Below are positions 7,112 through 12,809 of a stretch of 12,809 bases of DNA, one piece after another. A model generated the notes under the pieces. The model searched no databases. It was not told the origin of the DNA and saw only the letters and a program-made list of their open reading frames with translations. Source of the stretch: Acidovorax sp. Lineage in GTDB: Bacteria > Pseudomonadota > Gammaproteobacteria > Burkholderiales > Burkholderiaceae_C. The position numbers and the translations under genes are program-made. The stretch's first letter is position 1, and each line of letters starts with the position of its first letter. The stretch is from the NCBI GenBank assembly GCA_030150585.1, contig JASLFM010000183.1:1-12809 (forward strand). Reading direction: 5' to 3'.

Positions 7112-8524
7112 TCAACGGAACCAGATGAATGTCATGACGACGAAAAGCGGAACGAGGATGCCCACCGACCACAGCATGTAGCCGAAGAAGCTCGGCATCT
7201 TCACGCCCCGGTCCTCGGCAATGGCCTTGACCATGAGGTTGGGCGCGTTGCCGATGTAGGTGTTGGCGCCCATGAACACGGCCCCCGCGGAAATCGCCGC
7301 CAGCGTGGGAGCGAGCGTGGTCATGAGCACCGCGGGGTCGCCGCCCGCCGTGTTGAAGAACACGAGGTAGGTGGGTGCATTGTCGAGAAAGGACGAGAGT
7401 GCGCCTGCGGCCCAGAAGTACATGGCCGGGTCGGGCGAGCCGTCGGGCCGCGTCACGGCGCGAATGATGGCGCCGAACGGCCCGTCGGTGCCGGCCTTGA
7501 GCATCGCGATCACGGGGATGATGGTGAGGAAGATGCCCGCGAACAGCTTGGCCACTTCTTGCATGGGCGCCCAGCCGAACTGGTTGTTCTCGTGCACGGC
7601 CTTGGGCGTGAGCGCGAGGGACAGCAGCGTCACGGCGATGAGCCCCACATCGCGCACGAGGCCGGGCAGGCCGACTTCGGTGCCCGCAATGTCGAATGCC
7701 ACGCCCGACTTCCAGAAGCCGCTGAGCAGCACCAGCCCCACCACGGCGCCGAGCAGCGCGAAATTGAGCTTACCGTCGAAACCGATGCCCCGGGTGTCGG
7801 GCGTGGGATCCACGCGCCGCAGCTCGCCGTGGCGGTGGAAGTACCAGCTGTCGAGCGCATAGAACAGCGCCAGCAGCATGCCCACGAGGAACAAGGTCTC
7901 GGGAAGAATGTGGCCCACGGTCCAGAAGAAGCTCACCCCCTTGAGGAAGCCCAGGAACAGCGGCGGGTCGCCTAGCGGCGTGAGCGAGCCGCCCGCGTTG
8001 CTCACGATGAAGATGAAGAACACCACCACGTGTGCCGTGTGCCGGCGGTTGTCGTTGGCGCGGATCAGCGGGCGGATCAACAGCATCGAGGCACCCGTGG
8101 TGCCCATGAAGCTCGCGAGCACGGCCCCGATGGCGAGGATGCCGGTGTTCAACCCCGGGCTGCCGTGCAGGTTGCCCCGGATGTAGATGCCCCCGGCCAC
8201 GGTGAAAAGCGCCGTGAGCAGAATCACGAAGGGGATGTACTCGGCCAAGAGTGCATGCACGAGGTTCACGCCCGCGGCCGCCGGACCGAACACCGCGGCG
8301 AACGGCACGAGAAAGGCAAGCGCCCAGGCCGCTGCCACTTTGCCGAAGTGGTGGTGCCAGAAGCTCGGGGCAAGCAGCGGCATGAGCGCGATCGACAGCA
8401 GGATGCCTGCGAACGGCACACCCCACAGCACCGAGAGCGTGCGGCCGTCGATCTCGGCCGCGCCGGCCCAGGCCGGTGCGGCGCACAGGGCCGCCACGGA
8501 CAGCCAGCGCCAATACTTCTTCAT
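7112..8524 (-). CDS. Sodium:proton antiporter-like ion transporter (NhaD / CitMHS_2-type, IT superfamily)
   Basis: A 470-residue polytopic membrane protein. The first 23 residues look like a cleavable signal peptide (KKYWRW, hydrophobic core, AWAGAAE). Ten or more hydrophobic helices follow. The repeated polar, glycine-rich segments SNAGGSLTPLGDPPLFLG and MGANTYIGNAPNLMVKAIAE are characteristic of the ion-transporter superfamily, where paired hairpins of this type (Ser/Asn-x-Gly, Asn-x-Pro-Asn) bind sodium and substrate. SSFLDNAPTYLVF is the third signature and is strongly reminiscent of NhaD/ArsB-type proteins. These features point to Na+/H+ exchange or citrate-like anion transport at the inner membrane; the actual substrate is unproven. 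A strong Shine-Dalgarno precedes the ATG. The gene lies 31 nt downstream of pncB and 1 nt upstream of the hydroxyacid dehydrogenase. Confidence 0.88.
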   Translation of the reverse strand: MKKYWRWLSVAALCAAPAWAGAAEIDGRTLSVLWGVPFAGILLSIALMPLLAPSFWHHHFGKVAAAWALAFLVPFAAVFGPAAAGVNLVHALLAEYIPFVILLTALFTVAGGIYIRGNLHGSPGLNTGILAIGAVLASFMGTTGASMLLIRPLIRANDNRRHTAHVVVFFIFIVSNAGGSLTPLGDPPLFLGFLKGVSFFWTVGHILPETLFLVGMLLALFYALDSWYFHRHGELRRVDPTPDTRGIGFDGKLNFALLGAVVGLVLLSGFWKSGVAFDIAGTEVGLPGLVRDVGLIAVTLLSLALTPKAVHENNQFGWAPMQEVAKLFAGIFLTIIPVIAMLKAGTDGPFGAIIRAVTRPDGSPDPAMYFWAAGALSSFLDNAPTYLVFFNTAGGDPAVLMTTLAPTLAAISAGAVFMGANTYIGNAPNLMVKAIAEDRGVKMPSFFGYMLWSVGILVPLFVVMTFIWFR

Positions 8525-8531
8525 CTCGGAA

Positions 8532-8538
8532 TCTCCTT
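8532..8538 (-). promoter_or_regulatory. Strong Shine-Dalgarno of the antiporter gene
   Basis: Read on the minus strand this is AAGGAGA, placed 7 nt before the ATG at 8524-8522. It fixes that start and is the best ribosome-binding site in the window, suggesting that the antiporter is translated independently of pncB. Confidence 0.8.
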
Positions 8539-8555
8539 TTCGTTCTTATGGAATC

Positions 8556-9764
8556 TCAGGCCTCGGCGGGAATCTCGAACACCTGGCGCAGGTAGGCCAG
8601 GTACTTCTCGTCGTCGCACATGCCCTTGCCGGGCGCGTCGGACAGCTTGGCCACGGGCTGACCGTTGCAGCGCGTCATCTTGATCACGATCTGCAGCGGC
8701 TCGCAGCCCAGGTCGTTGGTGAGGTTGGTGCCGATGCCGAACGCGAGCTGGCAGCGGCCGTGGAAGCGCCGGAACAGCTCGATGGTGCGCGGCACCGTGA
8801 GCGCGTCGCTGAAGATCAGCGTCTTGGTCAGCGGGTCCACGCGGTTCTTGCGGTAGTGGTCCAGAAGGCGCTCGCCCCAGGCGAACGGATCGCCGCTGTC
8901 GTGGCGCGCACCGTCGAAGAGCTTGCAGAAGTACAGGTCGAAGTCGCGCAGGAAGGCGCTCATGCCGTACACGTCGGACAGTGCGATGCCCAGGTCGCCC
9001 CGGTACTCCTTGGCCCACATCTCGAAGCCGAACACCTGGCTGTCGCGCAGGCGCGGGCCCAGGGCCTGGCAGGCCTGGAGGTACTCGTGCGCCATGGTGC
9101 CCAGCGGCGTGAGGCCCAGCTTCATCGCGTAGAGCACGTTGCTGGTGCCCGCGAACTGGCCCGGCCCGACCACGCCGTCCGGCCGGCGGTCGCCCGTGCC
9201 CAGGCGCGCACACAGCACGCGCAGCACCTCCTCATGCCAGGCGCGCGAGAAGCGCCGGCGCGTGCCGTAGTCGGCAATCTTGAGCTCGGACAGGTCCTCC
9301 CCCTGCAACTGGGCGATCTTGGCATCGAGCCGCCGGCGCCCCTCGGGAAAGTCGGGCACCTTCTGCGTGTTGCGGAAGTACACCTCGTTCACGATGGCGA
9401 GCACCGGGATTTCGAACAAGATAGTGTGCAGCCAGGGCCCGCGGATCGCGATCTCGATCTCGCCCGAAGGCAGTGGCGTGACCTGGATGTACTTCTCGTT
9501 GAGCTTGAAGATCCCCAGGAAGTCCACGAAATCGCTCTTGATGAAGCGCAGCGAGCGCAGGTAGGCGAGTTCAGCGTCCTGGAACTGCAGGCTGCACAGC
9601 GAGCGAATCTCGTCGCGGATCTCGCGCACGTACGGCGCGAGCTGCACGCCCGGGTTGCGGCACTTGAAACGGTACTCGACCTGCGCCCCCGGAAACTGGT
9701 GCAGCACCACCTGCATCATCGTGAACTTGTAGAGGTCGGTGTCGAGCAGGCTGGTGATGATCAT
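8556..9764 (-). CDS. pncB: Nicotinate phosphoribosyltransferase
   Basis: A 402-residue cytoplasmic enzyme of NAD salvage, matching E. coli PncB (400). It joins nicotinate to PRPP, with ATP hydrolysis, to give nicotinate mononucleotide. The N-terminal SLLDTDLYKFTM motif (5-16) is diagnostic. FAGTSNVLYAMKLGLTPLGT (204-223) leads into MAHEYLQA, whose His226 corresponds to the autophosphorylated catalytic His of PncB. DSGDPFAWGER (289-299) and FGIGTNLTND (342-351) are the phosphate-binding region. The start at ATG 9764 follows from homology. The frame remains open for another 84 codons upstream, but that part is Ala/Arg/Gly-rich and unrelated to the family. No clear Shine-Dalgarno is seen. The 140-nt gap to the thioesterase gene could hold a promoter, but no convincing one is visible. 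It is probably co-transcribed with the downstream antiporter. Confidence 0.97.
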   Translation of the reverse strand: MIITSLLDTDLYKFTMMQVVLHQFPGAQVEYRFKCRNPGVQLAPYVREIRDEIRSLCSLQFQDAELAYLRSLRFIKSDFVDFLGIFKLNEKYIQVTPLPSGEIEIAIRGPWLHTILFEIPVLAIVNEVYFRNTQKVPDFPEGRRRLDAKIAQLQGEDLSELKIADYGTRRRFSRAWHEEVLRVLCARLGTGDRRPDGVVGPGQFAGTSNVLYAMKLGLTPLGTMAHEYLQACQALGPRLRDSQVFGFEMWAKEYRGDLGIALSDVYGMSAFLRDFDLYFCKLFDGARHDSGDPFAWGERLLDHYRKNRVDPLTKTLIFSDALTVPRTIELFRRFHGRCQLAFGIGTNLTNDLGCEPLQIVIKMTRCNGQPVAKLSDAPGKGMCDDEKYLAYLRQVFEIPAEA

Positions 9765-9904
9765 GGCAGGACGGGGCAGCCACGCAGCCCCTGGAAGAAA
9801 CGGCCATCCCCTCCCGCGGGCCGGCCCAGGCGAAGGCACAGTGTAGGCCATCGCGTGCGGCCCTCGCGCCCTGGGGAATACGTAGGAGCCGGCGTCAAAA
9901 AAGC

Positions 9905-10357
9905 TCAGCGCGGCGCCAGCGCCTCCAGCACCGCACGCAAGCGCGGCGGCAGCGGCACGGGCCGGCGTGTGGCGCGGTCCACGTACACGTGCACAAAATG
10001 CCCGGCCGCCGCGCACAGGGGCTCGCCCGCGCCGAACAGGCCCACTTCATAGCGCACGCTCGACGTGCCGATGTGGGCCACGCGGATGCCCGCATCCACC
10101 GCCTGCGGGAAAGCGAGCGGCGCGAAGTAGTTGCACTGCGTCTCGATCACGAGGCCGATGGTCTCGCCCCCATGGATGTCGAGCGCGCCCTGGTCGATGA
10201 GGTGCGCGTTTACGGCCGTGTCGAACCAGCTGTAGTAAACGACGTTGTTCACGTGGCCGTAGACATCGTTGTCGGACCAGCGGGTGGTGATGGCGCGAAA
10301 GGCGCGGTACGCGCTGCGGGGCTCGGGCGCGCGGCGCGGTGCGGTGGGAGCGGTCAT
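9905..10357 (-). CDS. Hotdog-fold acyl-CoA thioesterase (4HBT/YbgC family)
   Basis: A 150-residue cytoplasmic protein of the usual single-hotdog length. The signature is TRWSDNDVYGHVNNVVYYSW (25-44). It has the D-x-x-G-H-x-N pattern with candidate catalytic Asp31 and His35, as in 4-hydroxybenzoyl-CoA thioesterase-like enzymes. These hydrolyse acyl-CoA thioesters to free acid and CoA; the acyl group here is unknown. The N-terminal 18 residues are Pro/Arg-rich and probably disordered. The ATG lies 6 nt after the deacetylase stop, so the two genes form a transcription unit. After the stop, a short GC hairpin (GGCG-CTGG-CGCC, inside the gene end) followed about 10 nt later by six T residues might cause weak termination before pncB, but it is poorly formed. 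Confidence 0.92.
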   Translation of the reverse strand: MTAPTAPRRAPEPRSAYRAFRAITTRWSDNDVYGHVNNVVYYSWFDTAVNAHLIDQGALDIHGGETIGLVIETQCNYFAPLAFPQAVDAGIRVAHIGTSSVRYEVGLFGAGEPLCAAAGHFVHVYVDRATRRPVPLPPRLRAVLEALAPR

Positions 10358-10363
10358 GGCAGA

Positions 10364-11287
10364 CTATTCTGCCAGCCGCTGCCAGCGGGCGTGGTACTGC
10401 TGCGCCACGCGCCAGGTGGCGCACTGCGCCTGCACGGTGTCGGCGAGGTCGCGGCCATAGCCGCCCGCCATCACGAAGGCCAGCGGCACGCGGCGCTGCC
10501 AGGCCCAGTCGAACACGCGGCGGTCGCGCGCCTCCAGGCCATCGTGAGTGATCGCCAGGCGCCCCAGCCGGTCACCCTCGTGGGGGTCCGCTCCGGCCAG
10601 GTACAGCACCAGTCCCGGCTCGAAATGGCGCGCGAGCGCGTCGAGGGCCTGCTCCAGCGCCTCGAGGTAGGCGGCGTCGCCGCAGCGGTCGGGCAGTTCC
10701 ACGTCGAGGTCGCTGCGCTCCTTGCGGAAGGGAAAGTTGCGCGCTCCATGAAGGGAGAGCGTGAAAACGCTGTCGTCGCCCTCGAAGATGCGCGCCGTGC
10801 CGTTGCCCTGGTGCACATCAAGGTCGATCACGGCCACGCGCAGCGGCCACACCTGCATCCACTCGGCCTGCATGAGCCGCGCCGCGACGGCCACGTCGTT
10901 GAACACGCAAAAGCCGCTGCCGCGGTCCGCGTAGGCATGGTGCGTGCCGCCCGCGAGGTTGCCCGCCACGCCCTCGTCCAGGGCGGCTCGGCAGGCCGCG
11001 AGCGTGCCGCCCACGGAACGCCGCGCGCGCTCGGCCATCGCAGGGCTCCAGGGAAAGCCGATCTCCCGTTGCGCTGCGGCCTCCAGCGCGCCCTGCGCCA
11101 CGGCCGCGATGTAGCCCGGGCTGTGCACCAGCGCGAGCTGCGCGTCGGTTGCGGCAGGCGCTTCGTGCAAGCTCAGGGCCGGCAATTCCGCCACAAGCCG
11201 GTCGCGCAGCATGCGGTACTTGGCCATGGGAAAACGGTGCCCTTCAGGCAGCGGCAGCACGAAGTGGTCGGCATAGAAGGCTTTCAT
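10364..11287 (-). CDS. Histone deacetylase family protein (HDAC11-like/class IV-type hydrolase)
   Basis: A 307-residue zinc hydrolase of the arginase-deacetylase fold. Active-site residues are complete. The paired His116-His117 are in AGGTHHAY. The zinc ligands are Asp157 and His159 in DLDVHQGNGTA, plus Asp234 in AGADPHEGD. The transition-state Tyr277 is in AGGYGRD. The opening segment, which places a PEGHRFP motif at residues 14-20, is typical of the bacterial HDAC group close to eukaryotic HDAC11. Likely substrates are acetyl- or acyl-lysine in proteins, or small acylated amines. With a thioesterase 6 nt downstream, acyl-group metabolism is a reasonable guess. The gene is divergent from the phasin gene across a 180-bp regulatory region. 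No Shine-Dalgarno precedes the ATG, but a CACAAT box ends 6 nt before it. Confidence 0.94.
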   Translation of the reverse strand: MKAFYADHFVLPLPEGHRFPMAKYRMLRDRLVAELPALSLHEAPAATDAQLALVHSPGYIAAVAQGALEAAAQREIGFPWSPAMAERARRSVGGTLAACRAALDEGVAGNLAGGTHHAYADRGSGFCVFNDVAVAARLMQAEWMQVWPLRVAVIDLDVHQGNGTARIFEGDDSVFTLSLHGARNFPFRKERSDLDVELPDRCGDAAYLEALEQALDALARHFEPGLVLYLAGADPHEGDRLGRLAITHDGLEARDRRVFDWAWQRRVPLAFVMAGGYGRDLADTVQAQCATWRVAQQYHARWQRLAE

Positions 11288-11293
11288 GGCGCG

Positions 11294-11299
11294 ATTGTG
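11294..11299 (-). promoter_or_regulatory. Candidate -10 box (CACAAT) for the deacetylase gene
   Basis: On the minus strand CACAAT is followed by CGCGCC and then the ATG, so transcription starting 7 nt after the box would begin on the A of the start codon. No good -35 is visible at 16-18 nt. This would produce a leaderless message, in keeping with the missing Shine-Dalgarno. Confidence 0.3.
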
Positions 11300-11333
11300 G
11301 CAAGGGTCTCTTTTTGGTGCGGCCCTCTAAAAA

Positions 11334-11350
11334 TTGCTGCAATGCAACAA
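11334..11350. promoter_or_regulatory. Upstream PhaR-type operator (palindrome 1)
   Basis: TTGCTGCAATGCAACAA is a near-perfect palindrome: 8-bp arms match at 7 of 8 positions around a central A. It shares 14 of 15 core bases (TGCTGCAnTGCAACA) with the second site 57 bp downstream. TGC-rich palindromes of this type are bound by PhaR, the repressor of PHA-granule genes. This copy ends 5 nt before the phasin -35 box and lies 47 nt from the divergent deacetylase start. Confidence 0.7.
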
Positions 11351-11355
11351 AACCC

Positions 11356-11383
11356 TTGCAATAGTCGCACAAGCGCCTAAAAT
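11356..11383 (+). promoter_or_regulatory. Sigma-70-type promoter of the phasin gene
   Basis: TTGCAA (11356-11361) and TAAAAT (11378-11383) are separated by 16 nt, a good match to -35 and -10 boxes. The predicted start is near 11390, leaving a leader of about 78 nt before the phasin ATG. The promoter is bracketed by two matching palindromes, which supports its identity. Confidence 0.7.
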
Positions 11384-11390
11384 TCAACCC

Positions 11391-11407
11391 ATGCTGCACT
11401 GCAACAT
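11391..11407. promoter_or_regulatory. PhaR-type operator overlapping the phasin transcription start (palindrome 2)
   Basis: ATGCTGCACTGCAACAT is palindromic in 7 of 8 arm positions around a central C and shares the 15-nt core TGCTGCAnTGCAACA with palindrome 1. It begins about 8 nt after the -10 box, so a bound repressor would cover the transcription start. This fits the established model in which PhaR leaves phaP operators when PHA granules titrate it away. Confidence 0.72.
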
Positions 11408-11456
11408 GACCACAAGGGTCCGTCAGCGCAGATGTCCGCAAGTACCCATCTTTCTT

Positions 11457-11460
11457 GGAG
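11457..11460 (+). promoter_or_regulatory. Shine-Dalgarno of the phasin gene
   Basis: GGAG sits 7 nt before ATG 11468. It decides between this start and an in-frame ATG at 11432 that would add 12 residues (SASTHLSWRYD...) unlike any phasin and lacks its own ribosome-binding site. Confidence 0.75.
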
Positions 11461-11467
11461 ATATGAC

Positions 11468-12007
11468 ATGTCGCTGACCGCAGAGCAAATCCTGGCCTCC
11501 CACAAAGCCAACCTCGAAACCCTGTTCGGCCTGACCAGCAAAGCCTTCGAAGGCGTGGAAAAGCTCGTCGAACTGAACGTGACCGCCTCGCGCGCCGCCC
11601 TGACCGAAGCCGCCACCCACACCCAGGCCGTGCTGAGCGTGAAGGACGCGCAAGAACTGCTGGCCCTGCAAGCCAGCCTGTTCCAGCCCCTGGCTGAAAA
11701 GACCGCCGCCTACAGCCGCCACCTGTACGACATCGCCTCGGGCACCAGCGCCGAGTTTGGCAAGGCGTTCGAGAACCAGGCCGTCGAAGTGCAAAAGAGC
11801 TTCGCCAACCTGGTGGACAGTGCCGCCAAGAACGCCCCCGCCGGCTCCGAAACCGCCGTGGCCGTGATGAAGAGCGCCGTGTCGGCAGCCAGCAACGCCT
11901 TCGAATCCGTGCAAAAGGCCGTGAAGCAGGCTTCCGACGTAGCCGAAGCCAACTTCAACGCTGTGGCCAACACCGCTGCCAAAGCTGCAACGCCCCGCAA
12001 GCGCTGA
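11468..12007 (+). CDS. phaP: Phasin (PHA granule-associated protein, Phasin_2 family)
   Basis: A 179-residue, almost entirely helical, Ala-rich protein without cysteine or tryptophan, as expected for phasins. It opens with SLTAEQILASHKANLETLFG and continues with KAFEGVEKLVELNVTASRA, the conserved start of Phasin_2 proteins. The rest is amphipathic helix ending in a basic tail (KAATPRKR). Phasins coat the surface of polyhydroxyalkanoate granules and control their number and size. Codon use is cleaner and more biased (frequent GCC, CTG, AAG) than in neighbouring genes, which fits high expression. The gene stands alone, with its own promoter, two candidate PhaR operators, a good Shine-Dalgarno and a strong terminator. 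PHA synthase and phaR are not in the window. Confidence 0.95.
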   Translation: MSLTAEQILASHKANLETLFGLTSKAFEGVEKLVELNVTASRAALTEAATHTQAVLSVKDAQELLALQASLFQPLAEKTAAYSRHLYDIASGTSAEFGKAFENQAVEVQKSFANLVDSAAKNAPAGSETAVAVMKSAVSAASNAFESVQKAVKQASDVAEANFNAVANTAAKAATPRKR

Positions 12008-12154
12008 GCCGACAGACCGTTGTCTGGAGTGCACACTCTAGGCTCGGTCCAGGGATTACCCTGATAATCGAATCATTGCCCCGAGCCAGATGGTTTCAGG
12101 GCCACCAGTTGTCTCCTTGGATCCTCTCGAAACCCCCGTTTCAGGGATCCCTTC
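12008..12154 (+). other. Structured non-coding region after the phasin gene (3' UTR or small RNA)
   Basis: This 147-nt gap before the terminator holds no credible reading frame. It contains several inverted repeats: CAGAC/GTCTG at 12013-12026, GATTA/TAATC at 12054-12069, and a 32-nt composite stem at 12119-12150 made of GGATCC/GGATCC and GAAAC/GTTTC around a CCCC loop. A GTTTCAGGG direct repeat (12093-12101 and 12138-12146) means GAAAC at 12129-12133 can pair with either copy. A lone GATAAT at 12063-12068 could be a -10 box but has no good -35 partner. It may be a structured 3' UTR, or an sRNA released from or started within it. It matches no RNA family I recognise. Confidence 0.4.
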
Positions 12155-12184
12155 AAGCCCAGTGCTCGCACTGGGCTTTTTTTT
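12155..12184 (+). terminator. Strong intrinsic terminator of the phasin transcript
   Basis: A perfect 10-bp stem (AAGCCCAGTG at 12155-12164, CACTGGGCTT at 12169-12178) closes a CTCG tetraloop and runs into eight consecutive T residues at 12177-12184. The minus strand lacks a T-run on the other side, so it acts for + strand transcription. It separates the phasin unit from aat. Confidence 0.95.
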
Positions 12185-12210
12185 GCCCATACTGCCCCGA
12201 TGGGGTGCGC

Positions 12211-12216
12211 GACAAT
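12211..12216 (+). promoter_or_regulatory. Candidate -10 box (GACAAT) for aat
   Basis: GACAAT lies 28 nt before the preferred aat ATG, just after the phasin terminator. Since the terminator isolates aat, a promoter is needed in 12185-12244 and this is the best hexamer there. No clear -35 is present at 16-18 nt; TTGCCC at 12183-12188 is 22 nt away, which is too far. Confidence 0.3.
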
Positions 12217-12244
12217 GCTCGCACCCTATTCCACGCGCGCCCGC

Positions 12245-12809
12245 ATGTCCGCCCCCCTGCCCTGGCTGGAACCCCACGACCCCTTCCCCAGCCCCGAGCA
12301 GGCCTGGGGAGCGCAGGACCCCGCCCCCGGCCTGCTCGCGGCGGGCGGAACGCTCGACACAGAGCACCTGCTGCGCGCCTACGGACGGGGCATCTTTCCC
12401 TGGTTCAACACGGGCCAGCCCATCCTGTGGTGGTCACCCGACCCGCGCATGGTGCTGCCGGTGGGGCAGTTCCGGCTGCACCACTCCCTGCGCAAGACGC
12501 TGCGCAAGTTCCGGGCAGACCCGCGCTGCGAAGTGCGCGTGGACCATGATTTCAGCGCGGTGATCCGCGCCTGCGCCGGCACGCAGCGGCCCGGCCAGCC
12601 CGGCACCTGGATCGTGCCGCGCATGGTGGCCGCATACGAGGTTTTTCACGCCGCAGGCTACGCGCACAGCGTGGAGACGTGGATCGATGGACAGCTCGTG
12701 GGCGGCCTGTACTTCATTGCACTGGGGCGCGCGGTGTTCGGCGAATCCATGTTCGCCCATGCCACCGATGCCTCCAAGATCGCGCTGGCTGCCCTGGTCT
12801 GCCTGTGCC
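12245..12809 (+). CDS. aat: Leucyl/phenylalanyl-tRNA--protein transferase, 5' part
   Basis: The first 188 residues of an enzyme of about 250; the frame runs off the right edge without a stop. Aat attaches Leu or Phe from aminoacyl-tRNA to proteins with N-terminal Arg or Lys, marking them for ClpS-ClpAP degradation (N-end rule). The diagnostic segments are AYGRGIFPWF (45-54), PILWWSPDPRMVLP (59-72), GTWIVPRMVAAY (120-131), HSVETWIDGQLVGGLY (141-156) and VFGESMFAHATDASKIAL (164-181), whose Glu167 lies in the catalytic GES motif. An in-frame ATG at 12215 would add ten residues. The 12245 start is preferred because PLPWLEPHDPFP begins the conserved region right after it and the upstream ATG overlaps a -10-like GACAAT. 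No Shine-Dalgarno is evident for either start. Confidence 0.96.
   Translation, partial: MSAPLPWLEPHDPFPSPEQAWGAQDPAPGLLAAGGTLDTEHLLRAYGRGIFPWFNTGQPILWWSPDPRMVLPVGQFRLHHSLRKTLRKFRADPRCEVRVDHDFSAVIRACAGTQRPGQPGTWIVPRMVAAYEVFHAAGYAHSVETWIDGQLVGGLYFIALGRAVFGESMFAHATDASKIALAALVCLC

Noticed and set aside
9895..9935. Possible intrinsic terminator after the thioesterase gene
   Set aside because: The best stem has 4 bp and lies about 10 nt from the T6 tract, too weak to call.
9765..10016. An 84-residue N-terminal extension of PncB
   Set aside because: The upstream frame is open but Ala/Arg/Gly-rich and overlaps the thioesterase gene. PncB homology begins exactly at ATG 9764.
8187..10052. A 621-codon plus-strand frame opposite pncB and neighbours
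   Set aside because: It is antisense to pncB, part of the antiporter gene and part of the thioesterase gene, with no recognisable domain and no ribosome-binding site.
11432..11467. A 12-residue N-terminal extension of the phasin
   Set aside because: The downstream ATG at 11468 has a well-placed GGAG and matches the family N-terminus; the extension does not.
11423..12034. Minus-strand frame of 203 codons opposite the phasin gene
   Set aside because: Its Gly/His/Val-rich product mirrors the Ala-rich phasin codons. It has no start signal and no homology I recognise.
12076..12563. Plus-strand frames of 157 codons starting before aat
   Set aside because: They cross the terminator and then run out of frame through aat. 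Their products are Pro/Arg-rich without family features.
1..12809. CRISPR array, prophage, IS element, toxin-antitoxin or defence cassette
   Set aside because: No regularly spaced repeats, transposase, integrase, tRNA-linked attachment site or known defence gene could be found. All long genes are common chromosomal families.

Overview
The window is a GC-rich, densely packed chromosomal stretch from a betaproteobacterium, most likely a member of the Comamonadaceae (Acidovorax-like). This rests on codon use, on the style of the protein families (Phasin_2-type phasin, HDAC-family deacetylase, TIGR00730 LOG protein, TRAP transporter), and on a palindromic intergenic element of a kind I recall from that family. 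The organism assignment is inference; no rRNA or species marker is present.

Layout. (1) 1-2051, + strand: the 3' end of a TRAP transporter operon, with the substrate-binding protein tail, small permease and large permease tightly coupled. (2) 2069-3359, + strand: crcB/fluC fluoride channel and a LOG-family nucleotide phosphoribohydrolase. (3) 3366-11287, - strand: a long run of co-directional genes. In order of transcription they are an HDAC-family deacetylase, a hotdog acyl-CoA thioesterase, pncB (NAD salvage), an Na+/H+ antiporter-like ion transporter, a GhrB-like 2-hydroxyacid dehydrogenase, a palindromic repeat, rmuC and an MFS transporter. Several junctions are overlapping or nearly so: 6 nt, 1 nt and a 4-nt ATGA overlap. 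(4) 11288-12184, + strand: a phasin gene with a well-defined promoter flanked by two near-identical palindromes, ended by a structured 3' region and a strong intrinsic terminator. (5) 12245-12809, + strand: the 5' three quarters of aat, cut by the window edge.

How the genes fit together. The TRAP genes form one solute-uptake system. The phasin coats polyhydroxyalkanoate granules, and its promoter carries what look like two PhaR operators, one just upstream of the -35 box and one on the predicted transcription start. This is the arrangement known for phaP in polyester-storing betaproteobacteria. The upstream operator also lies in the region shared with the divergent deacetylase-thioesterase pair. 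Most other genes are housekeeping or transport functions.

I see no CRISPR array, phage, IS element, RNA gene of a known family, or clear novel defence or biosynthetic system. The most interesting signals are regulatory: the paired operators, a recurring -10-like box placed 6 to 9 nt before start codons that lack Shine-Dalgarno sequences (possible leaderless mRNAs), the intergenic palindromic repeat, and the structured RNA between the phasin gene and its terminator.
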